DNA from: Rhizobium sp. NZLR1
Lineage (GTDB): Bacteria > Pseudomonadota > Alphaproteobacteria > Rhizobiales > Rhizobiaceae
Reading direction: 5' to 3'
Assembly: GCF_017357385.1 (NCBI RefSeq)
Contig: NZ_CP071632.1
Span: forward strand, 3,863,501-3,927,500
Length of the DNA stretch: 64,000 nt
The notes under the pieces were generated by a model. The model saw only the letters and a list, made by a program, of their open reading frames with translations, was not told the origin of the DNA and made no database searches. The translations under genes and the position numbers were made by a program. Positions 45,864 through 55,668 of the stretch are shown here, piece by piece (the first letter of the stretch is position 1; each line of letters opens with the position of its first letter).

Positions 45864-48849
45864 GGATGCGGCCTCCTTCCTTGTCAAAGAACACCATATC
45901 CGTCACTTCGACGGCGATCGTCCGGTCCGCCATCGGCACATAGAGCGTCTCGCCCATCCGCGCCCGGCCGCCGGCGACGAGCGCGAAGGCGATCGACCTG
46001 CCGCAATTATCCGACCAGTAGGCCGATGTGACGTGACCAAGCATGGTCATCGGCTTCGGCTCGTTCGGGCTTGCGACAATCTGCGCGCCTTCTTCGAGCA
46101 CCAGCTTCGGGTCGTTGGTGATAAGGCCGACGAGCTGCTTGCGCCCATCCTTGACTAGGTCCGGCCGCTTCAGCCCGCGGATGCCGACAAAATCCGTCTT
46201 TTTCTTCGAGACCGCCCAAGAAAGTCCGGCGTCATCGGGAGTTACGGTCCCATCGGTATCCTGGCCGACGATGATGTAACCCTTCTCGGCGCGAAGCACA
46301 TGCATCGTCTCGGTGCCGTAGACGCAGACGCCGAGCGGCTCGGCATTGGCCCAGACCGCTTCGAGCACCGACTGGCCGTAATCGGCCGGCACGTTGATTT
46401 CGAAGCCGGTTTCACCGGTGAAGGAGACGCGGAAAAGCCGTGCTGGCACGCCACAGACCGTGCACTCGGCAACGCTCATATGCGGGAAGGCTTCGTTCGA
46501 AAGATCGAGCCCCTCGACCAGCGGCGCGACGATGTCGCGCGCCTTCGGTCCCTGCACGGCAATGACAGCCCATTGCTCGGTCACCGAGGTCAGCCATACC
46601 TTCAGATCCGGGAATTCCGTCTGCAGATAATCTTCCATGTGATGGAGAACGCGCGGCGCACCGCCTGTCGTCGTCGTCACATGGAAACGGTCGTCTGCCA
46701 GCCGTCCGACGACGCCGTCGTCATAAACGAAGCCGTCTTCGCGGGTCATGATGCCGTAGCGGGCCTTGCCGGGCTTCAGCGTGTCCCAGGCATTGGTATA
46801 GATGAGGTTGAGGAACTTCGCCGCATCCGGCCCCACCACCTCGATCTTGCCGAGCGTCGAGGCATCGAAGATGCCTGCCGCCTCGCGTGCCGTCCGGCAT
46901 TCGCGGCCGACCGCCTCATGCATGGTCTCGCCCGCCCGCGGATAGAACCAGGCGCGCTTCCAGTTGCCGACATCCTCGAAGACCGCGCCGTGGGCTTCTT
47001 CCCAGTCGTGCAGCGGCGTCTTGCGCGTCGGATCGAACAGCTCTCCGCGCGAATGGCCGATCAGCGTGCCGTAGGTGACCGGTGTATAGGGCGCACGGAA
47101 AGTGGTGAGCCCGACTTGCGGGATTTCCTTGCCAAGCATTTCGGCGGCGATCGCCAGGCCGTGCATGTTGGAGAGCTTGCCCTGGTCGGAGGCCATGCCG
47201 TTGGTCGTGAAGCGCTTGATATGCTCGATCGAATGCATGCCCTCGCGCACGGCAAGGCGGATATCCTTGGCGCAGACGTCGTGCTGGAAATCGATGAAGG
47301 CCTTGGCATTGGTCTTCGGTCCGGCGCCTTCGGCAGCGCCGATCATGCCGCCTGTCCAGTCATAGGCCTGCTCGGCCGAAATTGCGATCTTCTCGCCGCT
47401 GCTTCCGCCGGTGGCCTGCGCCATCAGCTCGCCGGCGGCAAGCGATTCTTCGATCGTCCGCTGCAGGTCGTCGGTGCCGTTGCAGGCGCCGACCGAGAGG
47501 CAGTCCTGCGCATAGGAGCCGGGCAGGAAACGTTGGCTTTCGGCATCGAAGGCCACTTTGCCGCGCGACTGCGAAAACATATGCACCGACGGCGTCCAGC
47601 CGGCCGAAACCAGCAGCGCATCGACCGCGATCTTGCGCGGCGAACCACCGCCGTTGCGCGCCACCGTCATCGATGAGATGCGCAGCCGTCCCGACGTGTT
47701 GACGACCGACTGGCCGGCCAGAACATCGATGCCGAGCGCTCGCGCCTCTTCCAGCACCGCCGCTCCCGGCGCCTGCCTGCTATCGACGATGGCGGCGATC
47801 GACACACCGGATCGTTTCAGATCGAAAGCGGCCTCATAGGCCGAATCATGCGCCGTGTAGATGCCGACCTTGGTCCCGACGGCGACGCCGTAGTGATTGA
47901 GATACATCCGCCCCGCCGAGGCCAGCATGATGCCCGGCCGGTCGTTGTTCGGAAATACCATGTGCCGCTCGATCGCGCCGGTGGCCAGGATCACCCGCTT
48001 GGCCCGGACCTGCCATAACCGCTCGCGCGGCAGATCGCGGGAAGGCTTGGCGATATGATCGGTGACGCGCTCGGCAAGACCGACGAAATTGTGGTTGTAG
48101 TAGCCGAAGGCGGTCGTGCGGACCAGCACTTCGACATTGTCCATAGCCTTCAGGCGAGTCACGGCCTTCTGCGCCCAGCTATTGCCGTCCTGTCCGTCGA
48201 TCGTCACGCCGGTATCGTAACGCAACGCCCCGCCCGCTTCCGCCTGCTCGTCGCACAGGATCACCCTGGCGCCGCTCTCGGCAGCGGCCAGCGCCGCTGA
48301 AAGCCCGGCAAGGCCGGCGCCAACCACCAGCACGTCGCAATGGGCATAGCGGCTGGCATAATGATCGGGATCCTCTTCCGTCGGCGCGACGCCGAGACCA
48401 GCGGCGCGACGAATGATCGGTTCGTAGACATGTTTCCAGGCGGCACGCGGCCACATGAAGGTCTTGTAGTAGAAACCGGCGGCGAAGAACGGCGACATCA
48501 GGTTGTTGACCGCGCCGACGTCGAAGGCAAGCGACGGCCAACGGTTCTGCGAGGTGACGATCATGCCGTCGAAAACTTCCTGCACGGTGGCGCGCACGTT
48601 CGGCTGCTTGCGCGCCGTATCGCGGGCAACGTCGATCAGCGCATTCGGCTCCTCGGCCCCTGCCGACAGAATGCCGCGGGCCCGGTGATATTTGAACGAA
48701 CGGCCGACGAGATGCACACCGTTGGCGATCAGCGCCGAGGCGACGGTATCGCCTTCGAGCGCCGTATAGGTCTTGCCGTCGAAGCTGAAGCGCGCTGTTT
48801 TGGCCGGTGTCAGGCGCCCCTTGCCGACGATACGGTTCACGCCGCTCAT
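45856..48849 (-). CDS. soxA: Sarcosine oxidase alpha subunit
   Basis: 997 residues. Domains in order: an N-terminal 2Fe-2S-like fold lacking the cysteines (FSFDGKTYTALEGDTVASAL), an NAD/FAD oxidoreductase part starting LVVGAGLAGLSAALAAAES (about residue 174), a linker, and a C-terminal aminomethyltransferase (GcvT-like) domain with FDASTLGKIEVVGPDAAKFL and TGETGFEINVPADYG, which binds tetrahydrofolate. It receives the C1 unit from sarcosine oxidation and makes 5,10-methylene-THF. Its start overlaps the soxD stop by 4 bases and its stop overlaps soxG. Confidence 0.95.
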   Translation of the reverse strand: MSGVNRIVGKGRLTPAKTARFSFDGKTYTALEGDTVASALIANGVHLVGRSFKYHRARGILSAGAEEPNALIDVARDTARKQPNVRATVQEVFDGMIVTSQNRWPSLAFDVGAVNNLMSPFFAAGFYYKTFMWPRAAWKHVYEPIIRRAAGLGVAPTEEDPDHYASRYAHCDVLVVGAGLAGLSAALAAAESGARVILCDEQAEAGGALRYDTGVTIDGQDGNSWAQKAVTRLKAMDNVEVLVRTTAFGYYNHNFVGLAERVTDHIAKPSRDLPRERLWQVRAKRVILATGAIERHMVFPNNDRPGIMLASAGRMYLNHYGVAVGTKVGIYTAHDSAYEAAFDLKRSGVSIAAIVDSRQAPGAAVLEEARALGIDVLAGQSVVNTSGRLRISSMTVARNGGGSPRKIAVDALLVSAGWTPSVHMFSQSRGKVAFDAESQRFLPGSYAQDCLSVGACNGTDDLQRTIEESLAAGELMAQATGGSSGEKIAISAEQAYDWTGGMIGAAEGAGPKTNAKAFIDFQHDVCAKDIRLAVREGMHSIEHIKRFTTNGMASDQGKLSNMHGLAIAAEMLGKEIPQVGLTTFRAPYTPVTYGTLIGHSRGELFDPTRKTPLHDWEEAHGAVFEDVGNWKRAWFYPRAGETMHEAVGRECRTAREAAGIFDASTLGKIEVVGPDAAKFLNLIYTNAWDTLKPGKARYGIMTREDGFVYDDGVVGRLADDRFHVTTTTGGAPRVLHHMEDYLQTEFPDLKVWLTSVTEQWAVIAVQGPKARDIVAPLVEGLDLSNEAFPHMSVAECTVCGVPARLFRVSFTGETGFEINVPADYGQSVLEAVWANAEPLGVCVYGTETMHVLRAEKGYIIVGQDTDGTVTPDDAGLSWAVSKKKTDFVGIRGLKRPDLVKDGRKQLVGLITNDPKLVLEEGAQIVASPNEPKPMTMLGHVTSAYWSDNCGRSIAFALVAGGRARMGETLYVPMADRTIAVEVTDMVFFDKEGGRIHG

Positions 48850-49187
48850 TGCGCCTCTCCTTCCACGGCTTCATATGTCTCGACAGGCGCATGCTGCTGG
48901 GCCGCCGCACCGATCTCAGGCTTCGGTTCACCCGCCTTGTAAGTCACGATGAACTTGTCGCTCACCGTATCGCGCGCCGCGTTGAAGAAGCGCCCGCAGC
49001 CATGGATGTGCCGCCAGCGTTCGAAGATCAGCCCCTTCGGATTGTCGCGCATAAAGAAATAGGCCTCGAACTCCTCGTCCGAGATCGAGGCGATATCGGC
49101 GGGCCGCACGATATGCGCGTCACCGGCACCGCGGAACTCAAGCTCCGAGCGCTCTTCCTGACAGTAAGGGCAATGGATCAGCAGCAT
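48846..49187 (-). CDS. soxD: Sarcosine oxidase delta subunit
   Basis: 113 residues with the zinc-binding start MLLIHCPYCQEERSELEF (two cysteines) and RHIHGCGRFFNAARDT (His and Cys of the site). It is the small subunit that binds zinc in the complex. The ATG at 49187 begins the conserved part; the longer reading upstream is random. It overlaps soxA by 4 bases. Confidence 0.92.
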   Translation of the reverse strand: MLLIHCPYCQEERSELEFRGAGDAHIVRPADIASISDEEFEAYFFMRDNPKGLIFERWRHIHGCGRFFNAARDTVSDKFIVTYKAGEPKPEIGAAAQQHAPVETYEAVEGEAQ

Positions 49188-49332
49188 GTGTGATTTCCTT
49201 CTCCTCCCCTTCTCCCCAGCGGGAAGAAGGTGCCTGAAAGGCGGATGAGGGGGTGAGCGACGAAAGGAGCGAGCATCCGAGTGGGAAGCGAGGATGGCAC
49301 GCCCCACAAAATCTCAGTCATGATATTCGTCA
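49188..49332. repeat. Spacer between soxB and soxD, rhizobial repeat fragment
   Basis: The sequence CCCTTCTCCCCAGCGGGAAG ... GCGGATGAGGGGGTGAGCG is a recurrent Rhizobium intergenic motif. It separates soxB and soxD within the operon; no promoter or gene is seen. Confidence 0.5.
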
Positions 49333-50586
49333 TCAGTGCGCCACCGCCGCCGCCGCCGCCTCGTCGATCAGCCGGCCACTGCGGAAACGCTCCAGTGTCA
49401 GCCCGGCATTGAATTTGTGCGGCTCATCGCGAGCAATCAGATGCGCGAAGAGATTGGCCGAGCCCGGCGTCGCTTTGAACCCGCCGGTTCCCCAGCCGCA
49501 ATTGACGTAGAGCCCGGGAACAGGCGTCTTCGACTGGATCGCCGAACGATCCGGCGTATTGTCGACGATGCCGCCCCATTGCCGCATCATCTTGACGCGG
49601 CGGAACATCGGGAAAAGCTCGCAGATGGCGTCGAGCGTGTGGGTGATGATCTGCAAGCCGCCGGTCTGTGAATAGGAATTATACTGGTCGGTGCCGGCAC
49701 CGATGACGAGCTCTCCCTTGTCGGACTGGGAGATATAGGCATGCACCGTGTTCGACATGACGACACACGGAAAGATCGGCTTCAACGGCTCGGAGACCAG
49801 GGCCTGCAGCGGGCTCGATTGCAGCGGCACGCGTACATCGGCCATCTTCATGATTGTCGTCGTATGGCCGGCCGCCGACACGGCGACTTTCTTGGCGCCG
49901 ATGAAGCCGCGCGAGGTCTCGACCCCGGTCACGCGCCCATCGGGGCCGCGGCGGATGCCGGTCACTTCGCAATTCTGGATGATGTGCACCCCGCGGTCTG
50001 AGGCTGCGCGCGCATAACCCCAGGCGACCGCGTCGTGCCGCGCCGTGCCGCCGCGCCGCTGCAGCGCTGCCCCGTTGATCGGATAACGTGCGCTGGCCGA
50101 GATATCGAGCGGCGGACAATAGGCCTTCGCCTGCTCCGGCGTCAGCCATTCATTGTCGATGCCGTAGAGCCGGTTGGCATGGATATGCCGCTTGAACGAC
50201 TGCTGGTCGTGAATATTGTGCGAGAGCATCATCACGCCGCGCGGCGAATACATCACGTTGTAGTTGAGCTCCTGGGAAAGCCCTTCCCAGAGCTTCATCG
50301 AATGCTCGTAAATGTGCATGCTCTCTTCGTAGAGATAATTCGAGCGGATAATGGTGGTGTTGCGCCCGGTATTGCCGCCGCCGAGCCAGCCTTTCTCGAT
50401 CACCGCCACATTGGTGATGCCGTGCTCCTTGGCGAGATAGTAGGCAGCACCCAGCCCGTGGCCGCCGGCGCCGATGATGATGACATCATATTCGGCGCGC
50501 GGCTCCGGCGAAGTCCACTGCTTCTCCCAGCCCTTGTGGCCACGAAGGGCCTCCCTCGCCACGGCAAAAACCGAATATTTCCGCAT
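49333..50586 (-). CDS. soxB: Sarcosine oxidase beta subunit
   Basis: 417 residues. An N-terminal region (YSVFAVAREALRGHKGWEKQW) leads into the FAD-binding motif YDVIIIGAGGHGLGAAYYLA (residue 34 on). The stretch GGTARHDAVAWGYARAA carries the conserved His position to which FMN is covalently bound in this subunit. SoxB oxidises sarcosine to glycine, producing the C1 unit and hydrogen peroxide. First gene of soxBDAG; its upstream 298-base gap to the FecR gene should hold the promoter. Confidence 0.95.
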   Translation of the reverse strand: MRKYSVFAVAREALRGHKGWEKQWTSPEPRAEYDVIIIGAGGHGLGAAYYLAKEHGITNVAVIEKGWLGGGNTGRNTTIIRSNYLYEESMHIYEHSMKLWEGLSQELNYNVMYSPRGVMMLSHNIHDQQSFKRHIHANRLYGIDNEWLTPEQAKAYCPPLDISASARYPINGAALQRRGGTARHDAVAWGYARAASDRGVHIIQNCEVTGIRRGPDGRVTGVETSRGFIGAKKVAVSAAGHTTTIMKMADVRVPLQSSPLQALVSEPLKPIFPCVVMSNTVHAYISQSDKGELVIGAGTDQYNSYSQTGGLQIITHTLDAICELFPMFRRVKMMRQWGGIVDNTPDRSAIQSKTPVPGLYVNCGWGTGGFKATPGSANLFAHLIARDEPHKFNAGLTLERFRSGRLIDEAAAAAVAH

Positions 50587-50884
50587 CCGCCTTCTTCTCC
50601 TTCAGGAAAGGGCTGTTCTCCGCGCCCATACAAATCGCAAATCCAAATGCGGCACAACGGTTGTTTTGCGACGCGCGAGAGCTTTGCTTTTGACACTAAG
50701 CGACATGATGCCGAAAACGGCGCGGTTTTCAGACGACATCGTGCGCTGCTTGCGAAAGCCGTTCGGCGGGATAAGGCAAAGCTGACCTTTCCTCGGCCAG
50801 CCGCCCGGTCCTAGCCCAAGTGGGCGAGAAGACAACCAGTTACTAAAATGTTAATTCACCTTATGTTTCCGGGGTTCCTGTATC
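50587..50884. promoter_or_regulatory. Divergent promoter region soxB / FecR gene
   Basis: No gene. GAAAAC (50713-50718) and GTTTTC (50725-50730) form an inverted repeat with 6-base arms, and GCGACATGATG (50700-50710) partly repeats as ACGACATCGTG (50733-50743). Either could be an operator for the sarcosine genes, which in other bacteria respond to an AraC-type or GlxA-type regulator of glycine-betaine catabolism. Confidence 0.35.
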
Positions 50885-51919
50885 ATGTGGGGTCGGCGTT
50901 CATTACTCCAGGCGTTTTGCATTGTGGTTGTTGGCGCGCAACCGGCACTCGCCGCCGAGCCGGTCGGCCAAGCTGTCGTCATCAAGACGGAGGTGACGGG
51001 AGAGAGCGGCCCGATCGAAGTCGACACCAGCGTCCATCGCAACGAACGCATCAAGACATCCCCATCGGGACTTGGCCAGTTCCTGTTCCGTGACGGCACG
51101 AAGCTCGCAGTGGGCTGGGGCTCGTCGGTCGTGATCGACAAATATGTCTTCGATGATTCCCAATCGGTCAAGAAACTGACCATCAGAGCGGCAAAGGGTA
51201 CGTTCCGCTGGGTGAGCGGCAGTTCCAACTCCTCAGCCTACCAGATCCTGACGCCCGCCGGCACGATCGGGGTGCGCGGCACCGCTTTCGATTTCTACGT
51301 CGGCCCTGATGGCACGACCGCCGTCGTCCTGTTGAATGGCGCGGCTCGGTTTTGCGGCCCGGGCGGCTGCCGGCAGTTGCAGCAACGCTGCGATTGCGTG
51401 GTGGCCAAGCCGAACGGCAATATGTCGGCGGCACGCCGGGTCGATCCCAGCATTCTCGATACGCTCGGAAATCCCCGCGCGCTCCCCTTTCTCTCCGGCA
51501 ATCAGCGGCTTTCAGGCGGCATCGGCATGATCGGCGGCTGCAATATGGCGTCAGCCGCGCCGGAAAGAAAAGACAGAAAACCGCCTCCGCCGGCGATTGC
51601 GCCAGTTCCCAAAAGGCAGGATCCGCCGCAGAGGCAGGCCGAGCCGCAGAAGGAGCGGCCGAACAAGCCGGACAAGCCGCATCACGACAAGCCAGATCAT
51701 GACAGGCCAGATCACGACAGGCCGCATCATGACAGGCCCGATCGTCCCGACAAGCATGATGGTCATGATGATCACGACCGGCCCGGGAACCACGACCAGC
51801 ATCACGGGAATGACCAGGATCATCAAGGACACGACCGCGATGGCAATCACGATGGCGATCACGATTACGACAGGGATCGGCATCACGACGGGGGCTGGGG
51901 TTTCAATCGCAACCGCTGA
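50885..51919 (+). CDS. Secreted FecR-domain protein with His/Asp-rich tail
   Basis: 344 residues. Signal peptide (residues 1-24, LLQAFCIVVVGAQPALA). A FecR domain (about 30-170; SVHRNERIKTSPSGLGQFLFRDG, LTIRAAKGTFRWVSG, TPAGTIGVRGTAFDF) is followed by a cysteine-rich segment (FCGPGGC, QQRCDC). The last 120 residues are strongly repetitive and polar: a proline- and lysine-rich part, then about 20 HD(R/K)P- or HDxD-type units. Such tails may bind metal ions. FecR domains sense or bind saccharides or proteins in the periplasm. The gene is convergent with the CHASE2 cyclase gene, 5 bases apart. Confidence 0.8.
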   Translation: MWGRRSLLQAFCIVVVGAQPALAAEPVGQAVVIKTEVTGESGPIEVDTSVHRNERIKTSPSGLGQFLFRDGTKLAVGWGSSVVIDKYVFDDSQSVKKLTIRAAKGTFRWVSGSSNSSAYQILTPAGTIGVRGTAFDFYVGPDGTTAVVLLNGAARFCGPGGCRQLQQRCDCVVAKPNGNMSAARRVDPSILDTLGNPRALPFLSGNQRLSGGIGMIGGCNMASAAPERKDRKPPPPAIAPVPKRQDPPQRQAEPQKERPNKPDKPHHDKPDHDRPDHDRPHHDRPDRPDKHDGHDDHDRPGNHDQHHGNDQDHQGHDRDGNHDGDHDYDRDRHHDGGWGFNRNR

Positions 51920-51924
51920 CCCGT

Positions 51925-54096
51925 TCAGTCGGCCGCGCTCTTCTCGAACCGATCACTCACCTCGCGAAAATGATCGGTCCTGCCGGATACCCGCCGATAG
52001 AATTCCGCCAGGCCGTCGATCACCCCCGCCGCCCTGAGCTTTGCTGCGCCGACAAGCTTGCGGGTGTTCTTCGAATGCGCAAGCAGGGCCTGCATCAGCT
52101 GCTGGTGGGCGACAACAAGGGCTGAAAATTCGGCCGATGTGGCAACGCGTTCGTCGCCGACAACGGCAAGGATCTGCGTTCGGATGCTCTTTCCTTTGAG
52201 CGGAATGGCGCCAGCCTCGATCAGCGCCATTCCCTGCACCGACCTTGCCGTGCTGTCGGATATCAGAATGTCGAAGCCGACTTCCTTGCAGCATGATTCC
52301 AGCCGCGCCGCGACGTTGACGGCATCACCGACCGCCGAATAGTTGAAGCGCGTTTTGGCGCCCATATTGCCGACGCAGGCGAGGCCGGTGTGGATGCCGA
52401 TGCCGATCCCGACCTGTTGTCCGGGTCCGAAGCCGAAAGCGTCGCCGGCGTTCAACTCGGCCAGGGTTTCACGCATGGCAAGCGCTGCGCGGACCGCCTT
52501 GGTTTGATGATCGGCCACATCGATGGGCGCATTCCAGAACGCCATGATCGAATCGCCGATGAACTTGTCGAGCGTACCTTCATTGGCCACCACATGGCGG
52601 CTCAGCGCATCGAGCAACGTGTTCAGGAATGCGACGACATCCGTCGGTGCCAGCCGCTCGCTGATCTCGGTGAAGTTCCTGACATCGACGAACATGACCG
52701 TCAGTTCACGGTCGTCGCCGCCGAGGCGCAATGCATCGCGGGTATGCTCGATGCGATGGAGCAGCGATGGCGAAAGATAATGCCCGAAGGCGCGCCGCAC
52801 CGCCCGCCGTTCCCGGTCGATCACCAGGATCCGGAATGAGGTCGCGGCAAAATGGATGATTGATCCGCTGACAATCGGCGCCAGCGGATCGAAAAGAAGC
52901 CCCGCATAAAGAAACGACACCCAGGATGCCACGAGCGCCATTGCCGTAATCAACAGGCCGCAGATCAGCGCGACGGCCGGGCTGACGAAGGTCGTCACCA
53001 CGACGAGAAGGCATCCGAGCACCGCGATGACAAGGATTTCCAGCCCGTCCGCCCAGTCGGGCCGCGACAGGAAATGGCCGGAGAGGATCTGCTCGACGGC
53101 CTGCGCATGCAGCGAAACGCCAGGAACGTTCTCGCCGAGCGCCGTGACGCGGATGTCCTGGAGCCCGGCCGCCGATGTGCCGACGAAGACGATGCTGCCG
53201 TTAATGGCAGCCGCGACCTCGGGAGAAGCCCCTTCGGCCGCAAGCATCTGCCGGGCGGATATGTACCGCTCAGCCCGGTCGGGGCTGACATAAAGCCAGA
53301 GTTCGCCCGCCGCCGTCAGCGGCACGACGAAATCGCCGATCTTCGCCGATGTCATAATGCCGGCGCGATCGGGCGCGCCTGATAGCACATAGGTCGACGC
53401 CCCCTGGGCGACGCGCAGGGCCTCGATGGCGAGATTTGGATAGAGCTGCTCGCCGTCGGTCAGGAACAGCGGAACCGCCCGCACCACCGGCGAGGGGTTG
53501 CCGGGGTTGAGGCTGATATGGCCGAGCCCCGCCGCATTGGCCTCCAATTGCGGCCTGAGCGGCGTCGAGGCGCCGAGATAGGGAGGAGCCGAGACAGGGC
53601 TTTCGCCTGTGAAGGCGAAACCCGCCTTCACAGGCGGCCGATAATGGCCCTCGTTGGAAAGGCCGAAGCCGAGTACGACGGGCTTGCCGGCAATCGAGCG
53701 GGCGAATATTTCGTCATTATCAGGCAGTTTCTCGGCAAGGGAAGGATCGACGCCTGCAACCTCGCTGACAACATTGCGCGGCGACAGCCGGTCCGGCTCG
53801 GCGAAAAGAATATCGAAGGCGATGGCCGAAGCGCCCATCTGCGAAAGCCGGTCCACCAGCAGGGCCAAACGGTCCCGCGGCCATGGCCATTGACCGAATT
53901 CCCGTAACGAGGCCTCGTCGATGTCGATCACGCGGACCGGCATCGGCTCGAAGGTCCTCGGAACCAGACGCTGATATTCGTCGAAAGTCACGCCGCGGAT
54001 CAGCTTGAAAATCGCGGGATCGCCTGCCCGCAGGATCGTCAGCAGAGCCACGATCGCCAGGCCGATAGCGACACCGATTTGCTGGACGCGCGTCAT
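51925..54096 (-). CDS. CHASE2-domain class III adenylate cyclase
   Basis: 723 residues from the ATG at 54096, which follows GGTGAG. A first membrane helix (about 7-22) is followed by a periplasmic CHASE2 domain (about 30-345; VRVIDIDEASLREFGQWPWPRDR), then three membrane helices (about 350-425), and a cytoplasmic cyclase domain (about 490-670). Catalytic marks are intact: FVDVRNFTEISERL (first Asp), LDKFIGDSIMAFW (second Asp and base-reading Lys), and NYSAVGDAVNVAARLE (Asn/Arg). An in-frame extension of 76 codons upstream (to 54324) lacks family resemblance but is coding-like, so the start is uncertain. CHASE2 cyclases recur next to FecR-domain genes. Confidence 0.85.
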   Translation of the reverse strand: MTRVQQIGVAIGLAIVALLTILRAGDPAIFKLIRGVTFDEYQRLVPRTFEPMPVRVIDIDEASLREFGQWPWPRDRLALLVDRLSQMGASAIAFDILFAEPDRLSPRNVVSEVAGVDPSLAEKLPDNDEIFARSIAGKPVVLGFGLSNEGHYRPPVKAGFAFTGESPVSAPPYLGASTPLRPQLEANAAGLGHISLNPGNPSPVVRAVPLFLTDGEQLYPNLAIEALRVAQGASTYVLSGAPDRAGIMTSAKIGDFVVPLTAAGELWLYVSPDRAERYISARQMLAAEGASPEVAAAINGSIVFVGTSAAGLQDIRVTALGENVPGVSLHAQAVEQILSGHFLSRPDWADGLEILVIAVLGCLLVVVTTFVSPAVALICGLLITAMALVASWVSFLYAGLLFDPLAPIVSGSIIHFAATSFRILVIDRERRAVRRAFGHYLSPSLLHRIEHTRDALRLGGDDRELTVMFVDVRNFTEISERLAPTDVVAFLNTLLDALSRHVVANEGTLDKFIGDSIMAFWNAPIDVADHQTKAVRAALAMRETLAELNAGDAFGFGPGQQVGIGIGIHTGLACVGNMGAKTRFNYSAVGDAVNVAARLESCCKEVGFDILISDSTARSVQGMALIEAGAIPLKGKSIRTQILAVVGDERVATSAEFSALVVAHQQLMQALLAHSKNTRKLVGAAKLRAAGVIDGLAEFYRRVSGRTDHFREVSDRFEKSAAD

Positions 54097-54453
54097 GATC
54101 TCACCGGGTGTTCCCTCGACGGCCGGCAGAACGGCTCGCACCTGCCGATAGGCTACGCCGCTTTCGGTCCAAATGCCATTCGCGCATGCATCCGGGTAAA
54201 CGATCGCCTCCGGGCCAGGACCGCTCTCATGGAGGAGATCGCCGCGCTGGACGAAGTCGCGCCAGAGCCGGATCTTGACCTGATAGGGCAAGCGGGATTT
54301 TTCCACCCCGCTTCCCATATCCATCTGGACTTCCTAAACCCGATCTGCTATCTGGCATGACCAATCGCAAGGCTGCGGCCGCGCGAACGTTATATTTTTG
54401 CCCCTGGCGCTGCGCCGCCGCCGGCATCAACCAACCAAAGGAACGTGATTCTC

Positions 54454-54666
54454 GTGCAGGTACTTGTCCGCGATAACAATGTTGATCAGGCTCTCCGCGT
54501 TCTCAAGAAGAAGATGCAGCGCGAAGGCGTTTTCCGCGAAATGAAGATGCGTGACTACTACGAGAAGCCGTCGCAGAAGCGTGCTCGCGAAAAGGCCGAG
54601 GCTGTTCGTCGCGTTCGCAAGCTGGCCCGTAAGCGCGCCCAGCGCGAAGGTCTGGTCGCACACTGA
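54454..54666 (+). CDS. rpsU: 30S ribosomal protein S21
   Basis: 70 residues. [31 protein letters not shown] and the basic tail [21 protein letters not shown] are the S21 signature. The start is GTG at 54454; AAGGAAC lies 11 bases upstream, and an in-frame GTG at 54445 sits too close to it. It binds the 3' end region of 16S rRNA near the anti-Shine-Dalgarno sequence. Highly biased codons (CGC, AAG, GTC) fit high expression. Confidence 0.95.
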   Translation: MQVLVRDNNVDQALRVLKKKMQREGVFREMKMRDYYEKPSQKRAREKAEAVRRVRKLARKRAQREGLVAH

Positions 54667-54801
54667 GCGTTGCCGTCGTTTTTTCGACGTTTTCAGATGC
54701 ATTGTGGCGGGGGCGATGGGTTCGCCGCCGCCTTTTTTAGTTTGCCGCTGAAGATCGCATATCCGCGCACCGGATATGCCGCATGGGGAAATCGAGCCCG
54801 A

Positions 54802-55668
54802 ATGGCTGTCAACACCTTCAATCCGTCCCGCGCTTTGCGCTTGCAGAAAACCGCATTCCTGCCCGCTTTGGCGCTAGCGGCAATGTTCGCCCTCGCCGGC
54901 TGCGAGACGACCAATACCTCGGATGCGGTGATCCGCATCGACAAGGCGCAGGGCTCGGAAGAGAATATCGCCTCGCTGACGGCGGTTATCAACGCCAATC
55001 CCAAGGATCCCGAAGGCTACAATGTCCGTGGCTCCGCCTATGGCCGCGCCGGCCAGTTCCGTCCGGCTCTGAATGATTTCAATACGGCGCTGCAGATCAA
55101 TCCACGGTTTTTCCAGGCCTACGCCAATCGTGCCCTCGTCTATCGCAACATGGGTCAGCAGGCCCAGGCGATCGGCGATTACAATGCCGCGTTGCAGATC
55201 AATCCGAGCTATGACGTCGCCTATATCGGCCGCGGCAATGTCTACCGCACGGCCGGCCAGGATGATCAGGCCTTCAACGATTTCGACAAGGCGATCCAGC
55301 TTGGCACCACCGATGGCCGTGCCTATCACAATCGTGGCCTGATCTATCAGAAGCGCAATCAGCAGGATAAGGCGATCGACGATTTCTCGAAGGCGATCTC
55401 GCTCGCGCCGAATTCGCCCGAGCCCTATAATGGCCGCGGCATTTCCTACATCGCACTGAACGACAACGACAACGCCTTTGCCGATTTCAACCACGCGATC
55501 GAGCTTAACGGCAACATTGCCGAATCCTGGGCCAACCAGGCGCTCGTCTACGAACGCCGCGGCGACAAGGCGAAGGCCACCCGGTCCTATCGTCACGCCG
55601 TCGGCCTCGATCCGAAGTACCAGCCAGCTCGCGACGGTCTCGCCCGCGTCGGTGCTTCCGCCGGCTAA
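54802..55668 (+). CDS. TPR-repeat lipoprotein
   Basis: 288 residues. Signal peptide with lipobox LAGC (Cys34) gives an outer-membrane or periplasmic lipoprotein. Six or seven TPR motifs follow from residue about 60 to 270, each with the x-A-x-x-x-Y/F-x-x-A-I/L pattern (PRFFQAYANRALVYRNMGQQ, PSYDVAYIGRGNVYRTAG). In R. leguminosarum/Sinorhizobium, such NlpI-like TPR lipoproteins are conserved and follow rpsU; a role in cell-envelope or peptidoglycan metabolism is likely but unproven. Start at 54802 is the first ATG with a proper signal sequence. Confidence 0.82.
   Translation: MAVNTFNPSRALRLQKTAFLPALALAAMFALAGCETTNTSDAVIRIDKAQGSEENIASLTAVINANPKDPEGYNVRGSAYGRAGQFRPALNDFNTALQINPRFFQAYANRALVYRNMGQQAQAIGDYNAALQINPSYDVAYIGRGNVYRTAGQDDQAFNDFDKAIQLGTTDGRAYHNRGLIYQKRNQQDKAIDDFSKAISLAPNSPEPYNGRGISYIALNDNDNAFADFNHAIELNGNIAESWANQALVYERRGDKAKATRSYRHAVGLDPKYQPARDGLARVGASAG

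Noticed and set aside
51650..51900. CRISPR-like repeats
   Set aside because: The repetition is coding (HD-rich tail), irregular in period and has no unique spacers or cas genes.
54097..54324. N-terminal extension of the CHASE2 cyclase
   Set aside because: Kept only as a note: it is in frame and coding-like, but lacks family resemblance and the ATG at 54096 has its own ribosome site.
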